From Pseudomonadota bacterium (GTDB lineage Bacteria; Desulfobacterota; Syntrophia; Syntrophales; UBA5619): 13,785 nucleotides of DNA. The stretch is from contig JAHIMW010000200.1 in NCBI GenBank assembly GCA_018896355.1, positions 1-13,785 of the forward strand, in the 5' to 3' direction. The notes beneath the pieces were generated by a model. It was not told the origin of the DNA. It did not search any database and saw nothing but the letters and a program-made list of their open reading frames with translations. This document shows, in pieces, positions 7,386 to 13,785 of this stretch; positions within the stretch are counted from its first letter, which is position 1; each line of letters begins with the position of its first letter. The position numbers were made by a program, and so were the translations under genes.

Positions 7386-7880
7386 ATGCAGCACGAGATT
7401 TCCGATTATCGCCCGGGGGCCATCGGCCGCGTAGCCGAGATCCACGCAACCTACTACCACCGCCACTGGGAATTCGGCCTCTTCTTCGAGGCCAAGGTCG
7501 CGACGGAGCTTGCGGAATTCCTCCGGGACTTCGAAAAGGAACGCGACGGCTTCTGGACAATCCGGCACCAGGACCGGGTGGCCGGGGCAATCGCCATTGA
7601 CGGATCCAGGGCGGCAACGGACGGCGCGCACCTCCGCTGGTTCATCGTCTCGCCGGAGATGCACGGGAAGGGTCTGGGCCGCAGACTCATGGCGGAGGCG
7701 GTCTCCTTCTGCGACCGGCAGGCCTATCGCCGGATCTTTCTCTGGACCTTCGCCGGACTCGACGCGGCGCGCCACCTCTACGAAACATTCGGTTTCCGCC
7801 TCGTTTCCCAGCAGGAAGGTGAAATGTGGGGAACCCGGGTCACCGAGCAGCGTTTCGAGCGCGATCGGGACCGCACCTGA
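7386..7880 (+). CDS. GNAT-family N-acetyltransferase
   Basis: 164 residues from the ATG at 7386. A GTG at 7374 is in frame, but it overlaps the Shine-Dalgarno GGAGGTGATC, which sits six bases before 7386, so the later start is preferred. The GNAT motif A region is LRWFIVSPEMHGKGLGRRLM (about 83-102), with the acetyl-CoA pyrophosphate loop at MHGKGLG. Motif B follows in LYETFGFRLV (131-140). The sequence, including AGLDAARHLYETFGF, resembles the acetyltransferase half of MarR-GNAT two-domain proteins, as I remember that family. Here the DNA-binding half is absent: nothing MarR-like is encoded just upstream. It probably acetylates an amine on a small molecule or protein in the cytoplasm; the acceptor is unknown. 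A strong stem-loop follows the stop. Confidence 0.85.
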   Translation: MQHEISDYRPGAIGRVAEIHATYYHRHWEFGLFFEAKVATELAEFLRDFEKERDGFWTIRHQDRVAGAIAIDGSRAATDGAHLRWFIVSPEMHGKGLGRRLMAEAVSFCDRQAYRRIFLWTFAGLDAARHLYETFGFRLVSQQEGEMWGTRVTEQRFERDRDRT

Positions 7881-7897
7881 TCCCGAGGTTGGCGCCC

Positions 7898-7932
7898 CGC
7901 CCCTGATGCGGCCGAGGACCGCATCAGGGGCG
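7898..7932 (+). terminator. Strong stem-loop after the GNAT gene, no U-tract
   Basis: A perfect 14-bp inverted repeat, CGCCCCTGATGCGG (7898-7911) and CCGCATCAGGGGCG (7919-7932), with a 7-base loop. It lies 18 bases after the stop. No run of T follows on the plus strand, so it is not a textbook intrinsic terminator. It may still stop transcription, protect the mRNA 3' end or be a dispersed repeat unit. Confidence 0.5.
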
Positions 7933-8061
7933 TAGTCTGCCCCGAAAATGGACAAGGATCTACCAAGTGAACGGAATACCGGAACAAAAGCGAGAAGGGA
8001 TCATCCGCCTGCGGGAGTCGGGCAGCGCCTTCTCGATACAATAAGTTATTACAAAATCTCC
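7933..8061. other. Intergenic stretch upstream of the disulfide reductase
   Basis: No supported gene. A short plus-strand frame without a ribosome-binding site runs through this stretch to a TAA at 8042-8044. It reads in part IPEQKREGIIRLRESGSAF, which is vaguely helix-turn-helix-like and could be a remnant, but I cannot assign it. Confidence 0.3.
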
Positions 8062-8090
8062 TTGACAGAAAAGACCTCCATTCGTATCCT
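8062..8090 (+). promoter_or_regulatory. Sigma70-type promoter for the disulfide reductase
   Basis: A consensus -35 TTGACA (8062-8067), a 17-base spacer and a -10 TATCCT (8085-8090). This predicts a start near 8097 and a leader of about 50 bases before the ATG at 8148. The downstream gene has a good ribosome-binding site, GAAGGAG (8135-8141). Confidence 0.7.
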
Positions 8091-8147
8091 CTCGGCACAT
8101 AAAGCGACTCTTTATCAATCATCCTCGATTTGCCGAAGGAGTAGCCG

Positions 8148-9830
8148 ATGGACAATAATAAAACTATCCGAATCGTGGCAATAGGAGCCAATGCGGCCGG
8201 TCTCCGGGCAGCCGCCCGGGCAAAGAGGCTTTTACCCGATGCCGCCGTCACCGTCATCGACCGAGGTAAATTCGTCTCTTACGGGGCCTGCGGGATGCCG
8301 TATCTTGTTTCCGGAGACATCGAAGCGGCCGATAAGCTCCGCGAGACGGCGTATGGCGTGATCAGGGATCCGGAATTCTTCCGGAAGGCCAAGGGACTTG
8401 AGGTCGTTGTCCAAACCGAGGTGGAACGGATCGACCGGGATGGTCGCAAAATCGTCTGCAAATCCCTGCTGACCGGGGAGACCAAGGAGTATCCCTACGA
8501 CAAGTTGATTCTGGCCACCGGCGCCACACCGATCGTGCCTTCCGGAATTCCCAGGAACAGCGCTCGTGTATCCACTTTCAGGATTCTCGAAGATGCGATT
8601 GTTTTACGGAAGGCTCTCCAATCCGGACAGATGGAAAAGGTAGGGCTTGTAGGCGCCGGGCCCATCGGCTGTGAACTGGCCGAGGCGTTCACGGCCATGT
8701 GGGGCGCCAAGGCGATCCTCTTTGACGCTGCTCCCACCATCTTGCCCGCCATGCTCGATCCGGAGATGGCTCGAGTCGTGGAAACATACATGAAGGACGA
8801 GGGGGTGGAAATCCACACGAATTGTCCGCTGCTGGGCGTCGTTGATTCGAAGGAAGGGGTCACCATCAAAACACCAGAAGGCAACTTCGCAGTGGATCAT
8901 GTCATCATCGCCATAGGGGTGAAACCCGATAGCACCCTTGCCGCCGGTTGCGGACTGAAGATCGGTAAGACGGGCGGGATTGTCGTGGACGAGAGGATGA
9001 CCACAAGCGACCCGGACATCTTCGCCGCCGGCGACTGCGCGGAGCTGAAGCATCTCGTCTCGGGGAGGCCGATCAGCCTTCCGCTCGGTTCGCTGGCCAA
9101 TCGGGAAGGGCGGGTGATCGGTTCGAACCTTGGCGGGGGTGACGAGCGATTCGGGCCGGTAGTGGGCAGTGGAGCGGTGAAGGTCTTCGATATGAACGTA
9201 TCGTCCACCGGGCTCACGACGAAAGCGGCGCAGGAAGCCGGATTCGATGTGGGCGCGGCATGGGGGAGCTTCACGGACAGGGCCGATTACTATCCCGGAT
9301 TTGAAGATCTCCATTTGAAACTTCTATACGACAGGAAGACGACAAAACTCTTAGGGCTTCAGGGCTACAGCAAGGGGGAAGTGGTCAAGAGGGTGGATGT
9401 GTTTGCGTCGCTCCTCAAGCATGGCGGAAAGCTTGAGGACCTGCTCGACGCGGAGTTCGCCTACGCGCCGCCTTTTGCTCCGGCAGTCGATCCTCTGTAT
9501 TCGATCGCCTGCACGGCCCGAAATGAGCTCTTGGAAGGGGTTCAGTCCCTCCCGCCGGATGCCGATCTCGGTGATCGGTTTATCGTCGATGTCCGCCGGA
9601 CCAAGGAGGCATCCGATCGACCCCTGCCGGAAAAGGAGACACAGAATGTGCCCTTCGAAGAGTTTCGGGTGCTCTGTGATCAGCTGCCGAAAGACAAGGA
9701 TTTGGTTTGCATTTGCTCCAAGGGGGTGCGTTCCTCCGAAGCGGCGCGCATCCTCAAGGAAAGGGGCTGCACCGACGTCAAATACGTCGGCGGCGGCTCA
9801 TTGATGAAACTGGATCAAAAGGCGCGGTAA
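8148..9830 (+). CDS. CoA-disulfide reductase-type FAD oxidoreductase with C-terminal rhodanese domain
   Basis: 560 residues, a normal length for CoADR-rhodanese fusions. The FAD-binding start is VAIGANAAG (10-18). The redox-active single cysteine of this class is Cys48 in SYGACGMPY. The NAD(P)H motif is GLVGAGPIGCELAEAF in the middle, and the second FAD motif FAAGDCAE is near residue 300. After the dimerisation domain a rhodanese domain follows from about residue 460. It holds Cys523 in the active loop CSKGVRS, so the sulfur-transfer cysteine is intact. Known relatives reduce CoA disulfide, CoA persulfide or polysulfide with NAD(P)H, as in the persulfide reductase of Shewanella loihica. A role in sulfur or persulfide metabolism in the cytoplasm is therefore likely. 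It has its own promoter and is followed 35 bases later by a small gene of unknown role. Confidence 0.9.
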   Translation: MDNNKTIRIVAIGANAAGLRAAARAKRLLPDAAVTVIDRGKFVSYGACGMPYLVSGDIEAADKLRETAYGVIRDPEFFRKAKGLEVVVQTEVERIDRDGRKIVCKSLLTGETKEYPYDKLILATGATPIVPSGIPRNSARVSTFRILEDAIVLRKALQSGQMEKVGLVGAGPIGCELAEAFTAMWGAKAILFDAAPTILPAMLDPEMARVVETYMKDEGVEIHTNCPLLGVVDSKEGVTIKTPEGNFAVDHVIIAIGVKPDSTLAAGCGLKIGKTGGIVVDERMTTSDPDIFAAGDCAELKHLVSGRPISLPLGSLANREGRVIGSNLGGGDERFGPVVGSGAVKVFDMNVSSTGLTTKAAQEAGFDVGAAWGSFTDRADYYPGFEDLHLKLLYDRKTTKLLGLQGYSKGEVVKRVDVFASLLKHGGKLEDLLDAEFAYAPPFAPAVDPLYSIACTARNELLEGVQSLPPDADLGDRFIVDVRRTKEASDRPLPEKETQNVPFEEFRVLCDQLPKDKDLVCICSKGVRSSEAARILKERGCTDVKYVGGGSLMKLDQKAR

Positions 9831-9865
9831 AAAGCAGGATTTGATCGATTGACCTGGAGGAAGAA

Positions 9866-10105
9866 ATGGAACTGACCTCGGAAGAAAAAGCGCTGCTCCG
9901 CAGGATCGCAAATAATCCATACAGCGGAGGCGCCCATAAGCGCGCCTCATTGCTCGAAATCGTCTGCCCTACCAAAGCGGACAAGGCGATGCTGAAGACC
10001 CTCTGTAACAAGGGACTGGCGGAAACCGGATTGGGCGGAACCGTGGCGGGTGATTTTTATGATGCCTGTTGGTTGACACCGGAGGGAAAAGCTGCGGCCG
10101 ATTAA
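9866..10105 (+). CDS. Small hypothetical protein (79 residues)
   Basis: I do not recognise this family. The ATG at 9866 has a strong ribosome-binding site (GGAGGAAG) and codon use like its neighbours, so the gene is probably real. It is a soluble, mostly helical-looking protein without membrane segment or signal peptide. It contains two cysteines, in EIVCPTK and TLCNKG, and a third near the end in DACWLTPEGK. The arrangement (EEKALLRRIA, ADKAMLKTLCNKGLAE, then a turn and WLTPEGKAA) is reminiscent of a winged-helix module with a wing ending in LTPEG, as in MarR/PadR-like folds. It lies 35 bases downstream of the disulfide reductase and is probably cotranscribed. A regulatory or redox-sensing link to that enzyme is speculation. 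Confidence 0.7.
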   Translation: MELTSEEKALLRRIANNPYSGGAHKRASLLEIVCPTKADKAMLKTLCNKGLAETGLGGTVAGDFYDACWLTPEGKAAAD

Positions 10106-10352
10106 CTCCGCACTGCCGAGAAGCGCCCGGCCCCCGGATCTCCTTCAGATCCTCTTCCCGGCGCCCGTAGCGATCAGATCGGTGATGGCCGCCTCTCTCC
10201 TTTACCTCGACATTCACGACAAAAGGGAATCCACAAAGGGATCTATAACCATTTTTGCGCTCTTATTCCAAACAAAATCACATAACCAAAAAGGAAATGG
10301 GTTCCCCTCCTCCAGATTTCCCGTCCTGCCGGCAAAGTCATTCACTTTTTTC
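10106..10352. other. Non-coding stretch upstream of the cytochrome gene
   Basis: No supported gene in about 250 bases. A small inverted repeat, GGATCT (10136-10141) with AGATCC (10147-10152), lies in a GC-rich patch just after the 79-residue gene and could act in termination, although no T-run follows. The second half is AT-richer and leads into the promoter at 10353. Confidence 0.4.
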
Positions 10353-10381
10353 TTGCAAACGGGCAATTGCTCTGCTATACA
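10353..10381 (+). promoter_or_regulatory. Sigma70-type promoter for the split-Soret-like cytochrome gene
   Basis: TTGCAA (10353-10358), a 17-base spacer and TATACA (10376-10381), with an AT-rich block upstream. Transcription would start about 35 bases before the ATG at 10424, which has the ribosome-binding site GAGGAGG. Confidence 0.6.
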
Positions 10382-10423
10382 TGTCTACACATTTGATCCA
10401 TTAATAAACTTGAGGAGGAAATT

Positions 10424-11235
10424 ATGGGATTATCACGAAGGGATTTGATGAAAAAGGCAGGAATGGCGGCAGTGGGAACCGGATTGGCCGGTATTTCTCT
10501 GGCCATGGCGAGTCAAGCCATCGGTGCGGGGGAACAGCAGAACAAAATACCCGATCTTCCCTGGCCCTATAAAAAACTGGACCCGGAAGCCACCGCGGAA
10601 TTGGCATACGCGGGATACTACAAGGGGGCCTGCGGCTATGGGGTATCGAATCGATTGTAGGTCAGTTGCAGAAAGAGATCGGCTTTCCCTATACGATGAT
10701 GCCCTTGACCTTGTTTGTTGTGGGGCAGGGAGGGGTGGCGGACGTGGCATCGGTATGCGGGTGCTTGAATGGGGCAGCCCATGCCATATTTTTAATTACA
10801 GGCGGTATGGACAAAAAGCTGAGAGAAGCGTCCTATGCCATCATCCAGGATGTGTTCCTTTGGTCTGAGCAGACGGCCCTCCCGGATTACAGACCGAAGA
10901 AACCCAAATATGAGATCATCAAATCGGTCTCGGGTTCCAATCTCTGTCACGTTTCCGTTTCCAAATGGTGCAAGGCCTCAAAGTTCAAGTCCTTTTCCAA
11001 AGAACGGTCCGAGCGGTGCGGCTGGCTCACCGCTGCGGTCGCAAAGTACACGGTGGAGGCCCTCAACAAATATGCCGACGGCGCCTTCAAGAAGGCATAC
11101 CCCCTTTCTGCCGCCGCACAGGAGTGCAGGGGCTGCCATGACAAGGGGGGCATGCTTGAAAACTCGAGGGGTGTGACGGATTGCGGCGGCTGCCATTTCA
11201 CGCCATCCATGAAACAAAGCCATAAGAAATTTTAG
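10424..11235 (+). pseudogene. Tat-exported split-Soret-type diheme cytochrome c, frameshifted
   Basis: Two frames together encode one protein. The first (10424-10660) gives a twin-arginine signal, SRRDLMKKAG (4-13), and a hydrophobic stretch to about residue 35, then ends at a TAG after CGYG. The homologous sequence resumes in another frame as IESIVGQLQKEIGFPYTMMP and runs to 11235. One extra G in the GGGG run at 10640-10643 restores a single protein of 270 residues, reading CGYGGIESIVG. The C-terminus has two c-type heme sites, CRGCH (11125-11139) and CGGCH (11182-11196). The body has the cysteine pattern of the C_GCAxxG_C_C / split-Soret family (ACGYG, VCGCLNGAA). This is a periplasmic diheme electron carrier known from Desulfovibrio. 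The break may be a real mutation or a sequencing slip in the homopolymer. Confidence 0.8.
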
Positions 11236-11250
11236 GGATTCAGGAAATAT

Positions 11251-11310
11251 GAAGAGAGATCCCCTTCGCACCCTTCGATTTTGGGCTGCCGGGGGGGTCT
11301 CTTCTTTCTT
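11251..11310 (+). terminator. Probable intrinsic terminator after the cytochrome gene
   Basis: GAAGAGA (11251-11257) pairs with TCTCTTC (11298-11304), and CCCC (11261-11264) with the G-run at 11291-11297, leaving a three-base bulge. A pyrimidine-rich TTTCTT follows. It lies about 15 bases after the cytochrome stop. The loop is long, so stability is uncertain. Confidence 0.5.
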
Positions 11311-11413
11311 CCGGTTTGTCACACCGCCGCTTCCTCGGATGCTTGCAGTCGAATTCACATGACCGGCTTCACGGGGAAATCTCTCCAGCATTTCTTTTAG
11401 AACATGAAATGCC

Positions 11414-11443
11414 TTGACAAGGCCCATTGCAGATCGATAGGAT
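11414..11443 (+). promoter_or_regulatory. Sigma70-type promoter for the GntR-family regulator
   Basis: TTGACA (11414-11419), an 18-base spacer and TAGGAT (11438-11443). Transcription starting near 11450 would exclude a TTG start at 11427 and favours the ATG at 11511 for the downstream gene. Confidence 0.55.
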
Positions 11444-11510
11444 CAACAATACATGCGGGTTAATGCAGCCACATAAAGCGTGCGGCAGTCCGGGTTCGAG
11501 GGCAGACAAA

Positions 11511-12272
11511 ATGGATCACGTGGAAAATAGTTACATCACAAAGCACCGTCAGATCATTGAAACGTTAACTGCAGCGATGCAAGAGGAACGGCTGAAGCCT
11601 TACGATCTTCTTCCTTCGGAAAAAGAGTTGTGCGACCAGTGGCAGACCAGTCGGAGCACGGTGCGCAAGGCGATGGATCAGCTCGCGGATCGGGGGAAGA
11701 TCTTTCGTGTGCCTGGTAAAGGCAGTTTCGTGGCATTCCCGAAGATATCGCATCAGACGTCTCAAATTCTGAGCTTTTCGGAAAAAATGAAGGCGCAAGG
11801 GTTGGAAGTCGAGACGAAACTCATCCTGAAAGAGATCATTGACCCCGGCGAGGAGATAGCCGCAACCTTGAATCTGACCAAACCGGCTCGCGCTTTAAAG
11901 ATTCAGCGGTTGAGGATTGTAAAAGGCGAGCCCATGGCACTGCAAACCGCTTTTATGCCCGCGAACATCTGCAAAAATCTCATGCAGGAAGACCTCGAAA
12001 CAAAGTCCCTGAATCGTTTGTTTGAGGAGCAGTGCAATATCCGTTTGTCTCGTAGCGACGTATGGATCGAAGCTCCGATTGTTTCCAAAAAAGAAAAGCT
12101 GCTGCTGGGAAATCCCCGTGTCCCCCTTTTCTTGGCAGTTGTCGGCGTGACTTTCGACGAGAACGACACACCGGTGCGGTTCAGCCGAGGTCTTTTACGC
12201 GGTGACCGGATACGGTTGAAGATCAGCGACTCGGGTGTCTTTGAGCTGGACTATTCGACCCTCTTGGGTTAA
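11511..12272 (+). CDS. GntR-family transcriptional regulator, HutC subfamily (UTRA domain)
   Basis: 253 residues from the ATG at 11511, with GAGGG eight bases upstream. Longer starts (TTG 11427, ATG 11463) lack a ribosome-binding site or overlap the promoter. The N-terminal winged helix-turn-helix is classic GntR: LPSEKELCDQWQTSRSTVRK (34-53), followed by the wing GKIFRVPGKGSFV (62-74). The rest is a UTRA effector domain, with ILSFSEKMKAQG at its start and RLRIVKGEPMALQTAFMP in its core, ending FELDYSTLLG. Such regulators usually bind a small acidic or sugar-like metabolite and repress a neighbouring catabolic operon. The nearest candidate target is the DapA-family lyase 148 bases downstream, which may be cotranscribed. 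The effector is unknown. Confidence 0.9.
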   Translation: MDHVENSYITKHRQIIETLTAAMQEERLKPYDLLPSEKELCDQWQTSRSTVRKAMDQLADRGKIFRVPGKGSFVAFPKISHQTSQILSFSEKMKAQGLEVETKLILKEIIDPGEEIAATLNLTKPARALKIQRLRIVKGEPMALQTAFMPANICKNLMQEDLETKSLNRLFEEQCNIRLSRSDVWIEAPIVSKKEKLLLGNPRVPLFLAVVGVTFDENDTPVRFSRGLLRGDRIRLKISDSGVFELDYSTLLG

Positions 12273-12420
12273 ACATCTGCTGTAGGAATCTTAAAGCACA
12301 CAAAAAAAGAGGTGCATCCTTCCCCGGAATGACCGGATAGGGCGGCATTGATTGCCATGACAAGGATCGCCCATTTTCTTGAGATTGGATGCGGGGCATC
12401 GTAAAGACAGAGGGTAAAAT
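12273..12420. other. Intergenic region between regulator and lyase, possible operator
   Basis: No gene. Weak symmetrical elements are present: TTCCCCGGAA (12320-12329) and GGCA-N5-TGCC (12344-12356). Either could be part of a regulator site. The ribosome-binding site of the next gene is GAGGG, a few bases before 12421. A TTGAGA/TAAAGA pair lies too close to the start codon to be its promoter. Confidence 0.3.
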
Positions 12421-13350
12421 ATGGCCAACCGTTTCGAAGGGATCTATCCGCCGGTCATCACGAGCTTTACGGAAGACGGCGACATCTACGAAAAAGGGAT
12501 CCGCAATGTGATCGGCTATCTGATGAGCGAAGGCGTCCACGGCTTTTTCATCAACGGCTCATACGGCAGCGGTGTTCTGATGACCATCGAGGAACGGAAA
12601 CGGGTGGCGGAAATCATCCACGCTGAGGTGAGCGGCCGGCTCCCGATCGTCACCCATGTCGGCGAGGCATCCACGCGGGCGACGATCGAACTGGCCAGAC
12701 ACGCCGAGGGTCTTGGTTCGGCAGCGGTGGCGGCCGTTGCGCCCTATTACTATCCCGGAGCGAACGCCTACGATGAGGGTCAGATTATCCGTCATTATGC
12801 CGATATTGCGGCATCGGTCGGCGTGCCGACATTCATGTACAACAATCCCAAGACAAGCGGCTATACGTTGACCTCCGAATTATTGGCCGAACTGGTGAAG
12901 GTCGGAGTCATGGGGATGAAGGATTCCAGCGGCAGCTTCACGCTGCTCGGAGAGTTCAATCAGGCAGCAACCAGGGTGAACCCCGACTTTGCCTGCATGT
13001 GCGGTTCGGCTGGCATGATACAGCCGGCGTTCAACATCGGCATCAGGGGATGTGTATCGGGAACCGCAAACGCCTTTCCCGAGCTGGCCGTTTCCCTGTA
13101 CAAGGCTCTGGAAGCTCACGACTGGGAGAAATCCAAAGAACTGCAAAACCTCGTCATTGCCGAGCGGAAGATCCAGGCTGCCGGCGGATTCCGTCCGGCG
13201 GGATGCTACACCTTCCTCAAAATGAAAGGGATCGATTGCGGCACGGTCCGCCGCCCCTGGCGGGAACCGAACGATCAGGAGGCCCGATACATGAAAGGGG
13301 AAGCCGTCAAACTCGGCCTGCTAAGGGGAGACGGTCTCAGCGGCAGATGA
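12421..13350 (+). CDS. DapA/NAL-family Schiff-base lyase or synthase
   Basis: 309 residues, the usual length for the dihydrodipicolinate synthase / N-acetylneuraminate lyase family of class I aldolases. The Schiff-base lysine is Lys167 (GVMGMKDSSG) and the catalytic tyrosine is Tyr140 (FMYNNP), so the core chemistry on a 2-oxo acid such as pyruvate is plausible. The carboxylate-binding loop, normally GTTGE or GSTGE, reads GSYGSG (46-51), with Tyr48 and Ser50 in place of Thr and Glu. Proper lysine-pathway DapA enzymes keep GTTGE, so a catabolic or other aldolase/hydratase is more likely. Relatives include hydratase-aldolases of aromatic degradation and sugar-acid dehydratases. The GntR-type regulator just upstream supports a catabolic role. 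A strong terminator follows. The substrate cannot be named. Confidence 0.85.
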   Translation: MANRFEGIYPPVITSFTEDGDIYEKGIRNVIGYLMSEGVHGFFINGSYGSGVLMTIEERKRVAEIIHAEVSGRLPIVTHVGEASTRATIELARHAEGLGSAAVAAVAPYYYPGANAYDEGQIIRHYADIAASVGVPTFMYNNPKTSGYTLTSELLAELVKVGVMGMKDSSGSFTLLGEFNQAATRVNPDFACMCGSAGMIQPAFNIGIRGCVSGTANAFPELAVSLYKALEAHDWEKSKELQNLVIAERKIQAAGGFRPAGCYTFLKMKGIDCGTVRRPWREPNDQEARYMKGEAVKLGLLRGDGLSGR

Positions 13351-13453
13351 GAAGAACGACGCGAGAGAAGCGCTTCGCGGGAGTGTGAGGAATCACCCCG
13401 AGCATGGCGCCCACCCCCCTTATCTGTTGGAAATCGTTAAAAACTGACATGAC

Positions 13454-13505
13454 GCCGGACCCGTCGAATGCTCTAAAGCCTTCGACAGGTCCGGCACATT
13501 TTATT
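13454..13505 (+). terminator. Strong terminator after the lyase gene, probably bidirectional
   Basis: GCCGGACC (13454-13461) plus GTCGAA (13463-13468) pair with TTCGAC (13481-13486) plus GGTCCGGC (13488-13495), with one C/A mismatch and a 12-base loop. The stem is followed by ACATTTTATT. It lies between two convergent genes and can serve both; a T-run occurs some bases after the stem on the minus strand too. Confidence 0.8.
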
Positions 13506-13526
13506 ACGGTCAACTTCTCACACCGA

Positions 13527-13785
13527 TCAGAAGGTCGGCACCGGGAAGAGGATGCCTCCGAAGATCAGGTAGGCCAGCAGGAGCGTCCAGAAGATATTGA
13601 CCGCCTGAGCCGTGAGAAACACAAGGGCCGGTTTTCCGCCGCCCATCTTGACGAGTTCGCTGAACCTGGTCTCCAGACCGATGCAGAGGAAGGCCAGCGT
13701 GAACCACCAGCCCCGGAGCCCCTTGGTGATGCCCGTTACGCTTGTCGCCTGCGCTTCGCTCATGAAGAAGGAAAAGACGATCGAC
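13527..13785 (-). CDS. Putative sulfate exporter family transporter (YeiH/UPF0324-like), C-terminal part
   Basis: The minus-strand frame is open from the window edge to the TGA at 13527-13529. An internal ATG at 13763 is not the true start, because coding continues upstream as SIVFSFF. The visible 85 or so residues contain KGLRGWWFTLAFLCIGLETR, then FSELVKMGGGKPALVFL and a final hydrophobic helix ending YLIFGG. This matches the C-terminal end of the YeiH/UPF0324 membrane family as I remember it (the GLETxFxEL motif and GGKP between the last helices). Members have about ten membrane helices and 330-480 residues, so most of the gene lies to the right. The name 'putative sulfate exporter' is a family label with little biochemical support. 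It is convergent with the lyase gene. Confidence 0.75.
   Translation of the reverse strand, partial: SIVFSFFMSEAQATSVTGITKGLRGWWFTLAFLCIGLETRFSELVKMGGGKPALVFLTAQAVNIFWTLLLAYLIFGGILFPVPTF

Noticed and set aside
10106..10423. Minus-strand frame ending in a plausible-looking C-terminus (AAITDLIATGAGKRI)
   Set aside because: Only about 20 codons lie between stop codons in that frame, with no start codon and no family match, so it cannot be called a gene remnant.
12379..12407. TTGAGA-N17-TAAAGA as promoter of the DapA-family gene
   Set aside because: Transcription would begin at or after the ribosome-binding site of the gene at 12421, and the -10 match is poor.
1..13785. CRISPR arrays, tRNA or rRNA genes, insertion sequences
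   Set aside because: No regularly spaced direct repeats, cloverleaf-like sequences, rRNA signatures or complete transposase genes were seen.

Overview
The window looks like a chromosomal segment (about 55-60% GC by eye) of an anaerobic bacterium, most likely a sulfate-reducing or syntrophic member of the Desulfobacterota. Four things point there: a 4-hydroxybenzoyl-CoA-reductase-type molybdenum enzyme, a Tat-exported split-Soret-like diheme cytochrome, a CoA-disulfide-reductase/rhodanese fusion and a putative sulfate-exporter family gene. This is inferred from gene content; no rRNA or other phylogenetic marker is present.

Positions 1-6612 form one tightly packed plus-strand operon, entered midway. 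It starts with the tail of a [2Fe-2S] subunit, followed by a large molybdopterin subunit (112-2412) and an FAD subunit (2409-3407), joined by ATGA overlaps. The FAD subunit carries the four-cysteine insertion (C122, C138, C146, C155) that in 4-hydroxybenzoyl-CoA reductase binds an extra [4Fe-4S] cluster. This is the best evidence that the set performs a low-potential, ferredoxin-linked reductive dehydroxylation of an aromatic acyl-CoA rather than a purine hydroxylation. A second [2Fe-2S] subunit (3409-3888) and a second, divergent large subunit (3894-6167) follow without an FAD subunit of their own. The second large subunit has Met where the family has its catalytic Glu. A small VOC-fold protein (6187-6612) resembling methylmalonyl-CoA epimerase but lacking metal ligands closes the operon.

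Positions 6613-8147 are looser: a 5'-truncated EamA/DMT transporter on the minus strand, then a GNAT acetyltransferase gene with a hairpin directly before its ribosome-binding site and a perfect 14-bp stem-loop after it.

Positions 8148-10105 hold an FAD disulfide reductase fused to a rhodanese domain, behind a clear sigma70-type promoter, plus an unrecognised 79-residue protein. After a non-coding stretch with another promoter comes the split-Soret-type cytochrome gene (10424-11235), broken by an apparent one-base loss in a GGGG run.

Positions 11511-13350 carry a GntR/HutC regulator with its own promoter, and a DapA-family lyase/aldolase with an altered carboxylate-binding motif; the regulator may control the lyase. 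A strong, probably bidirectional terminator separates the lyase from the convergent, partial putative sulfate-exporter gene that runs off the right edge.
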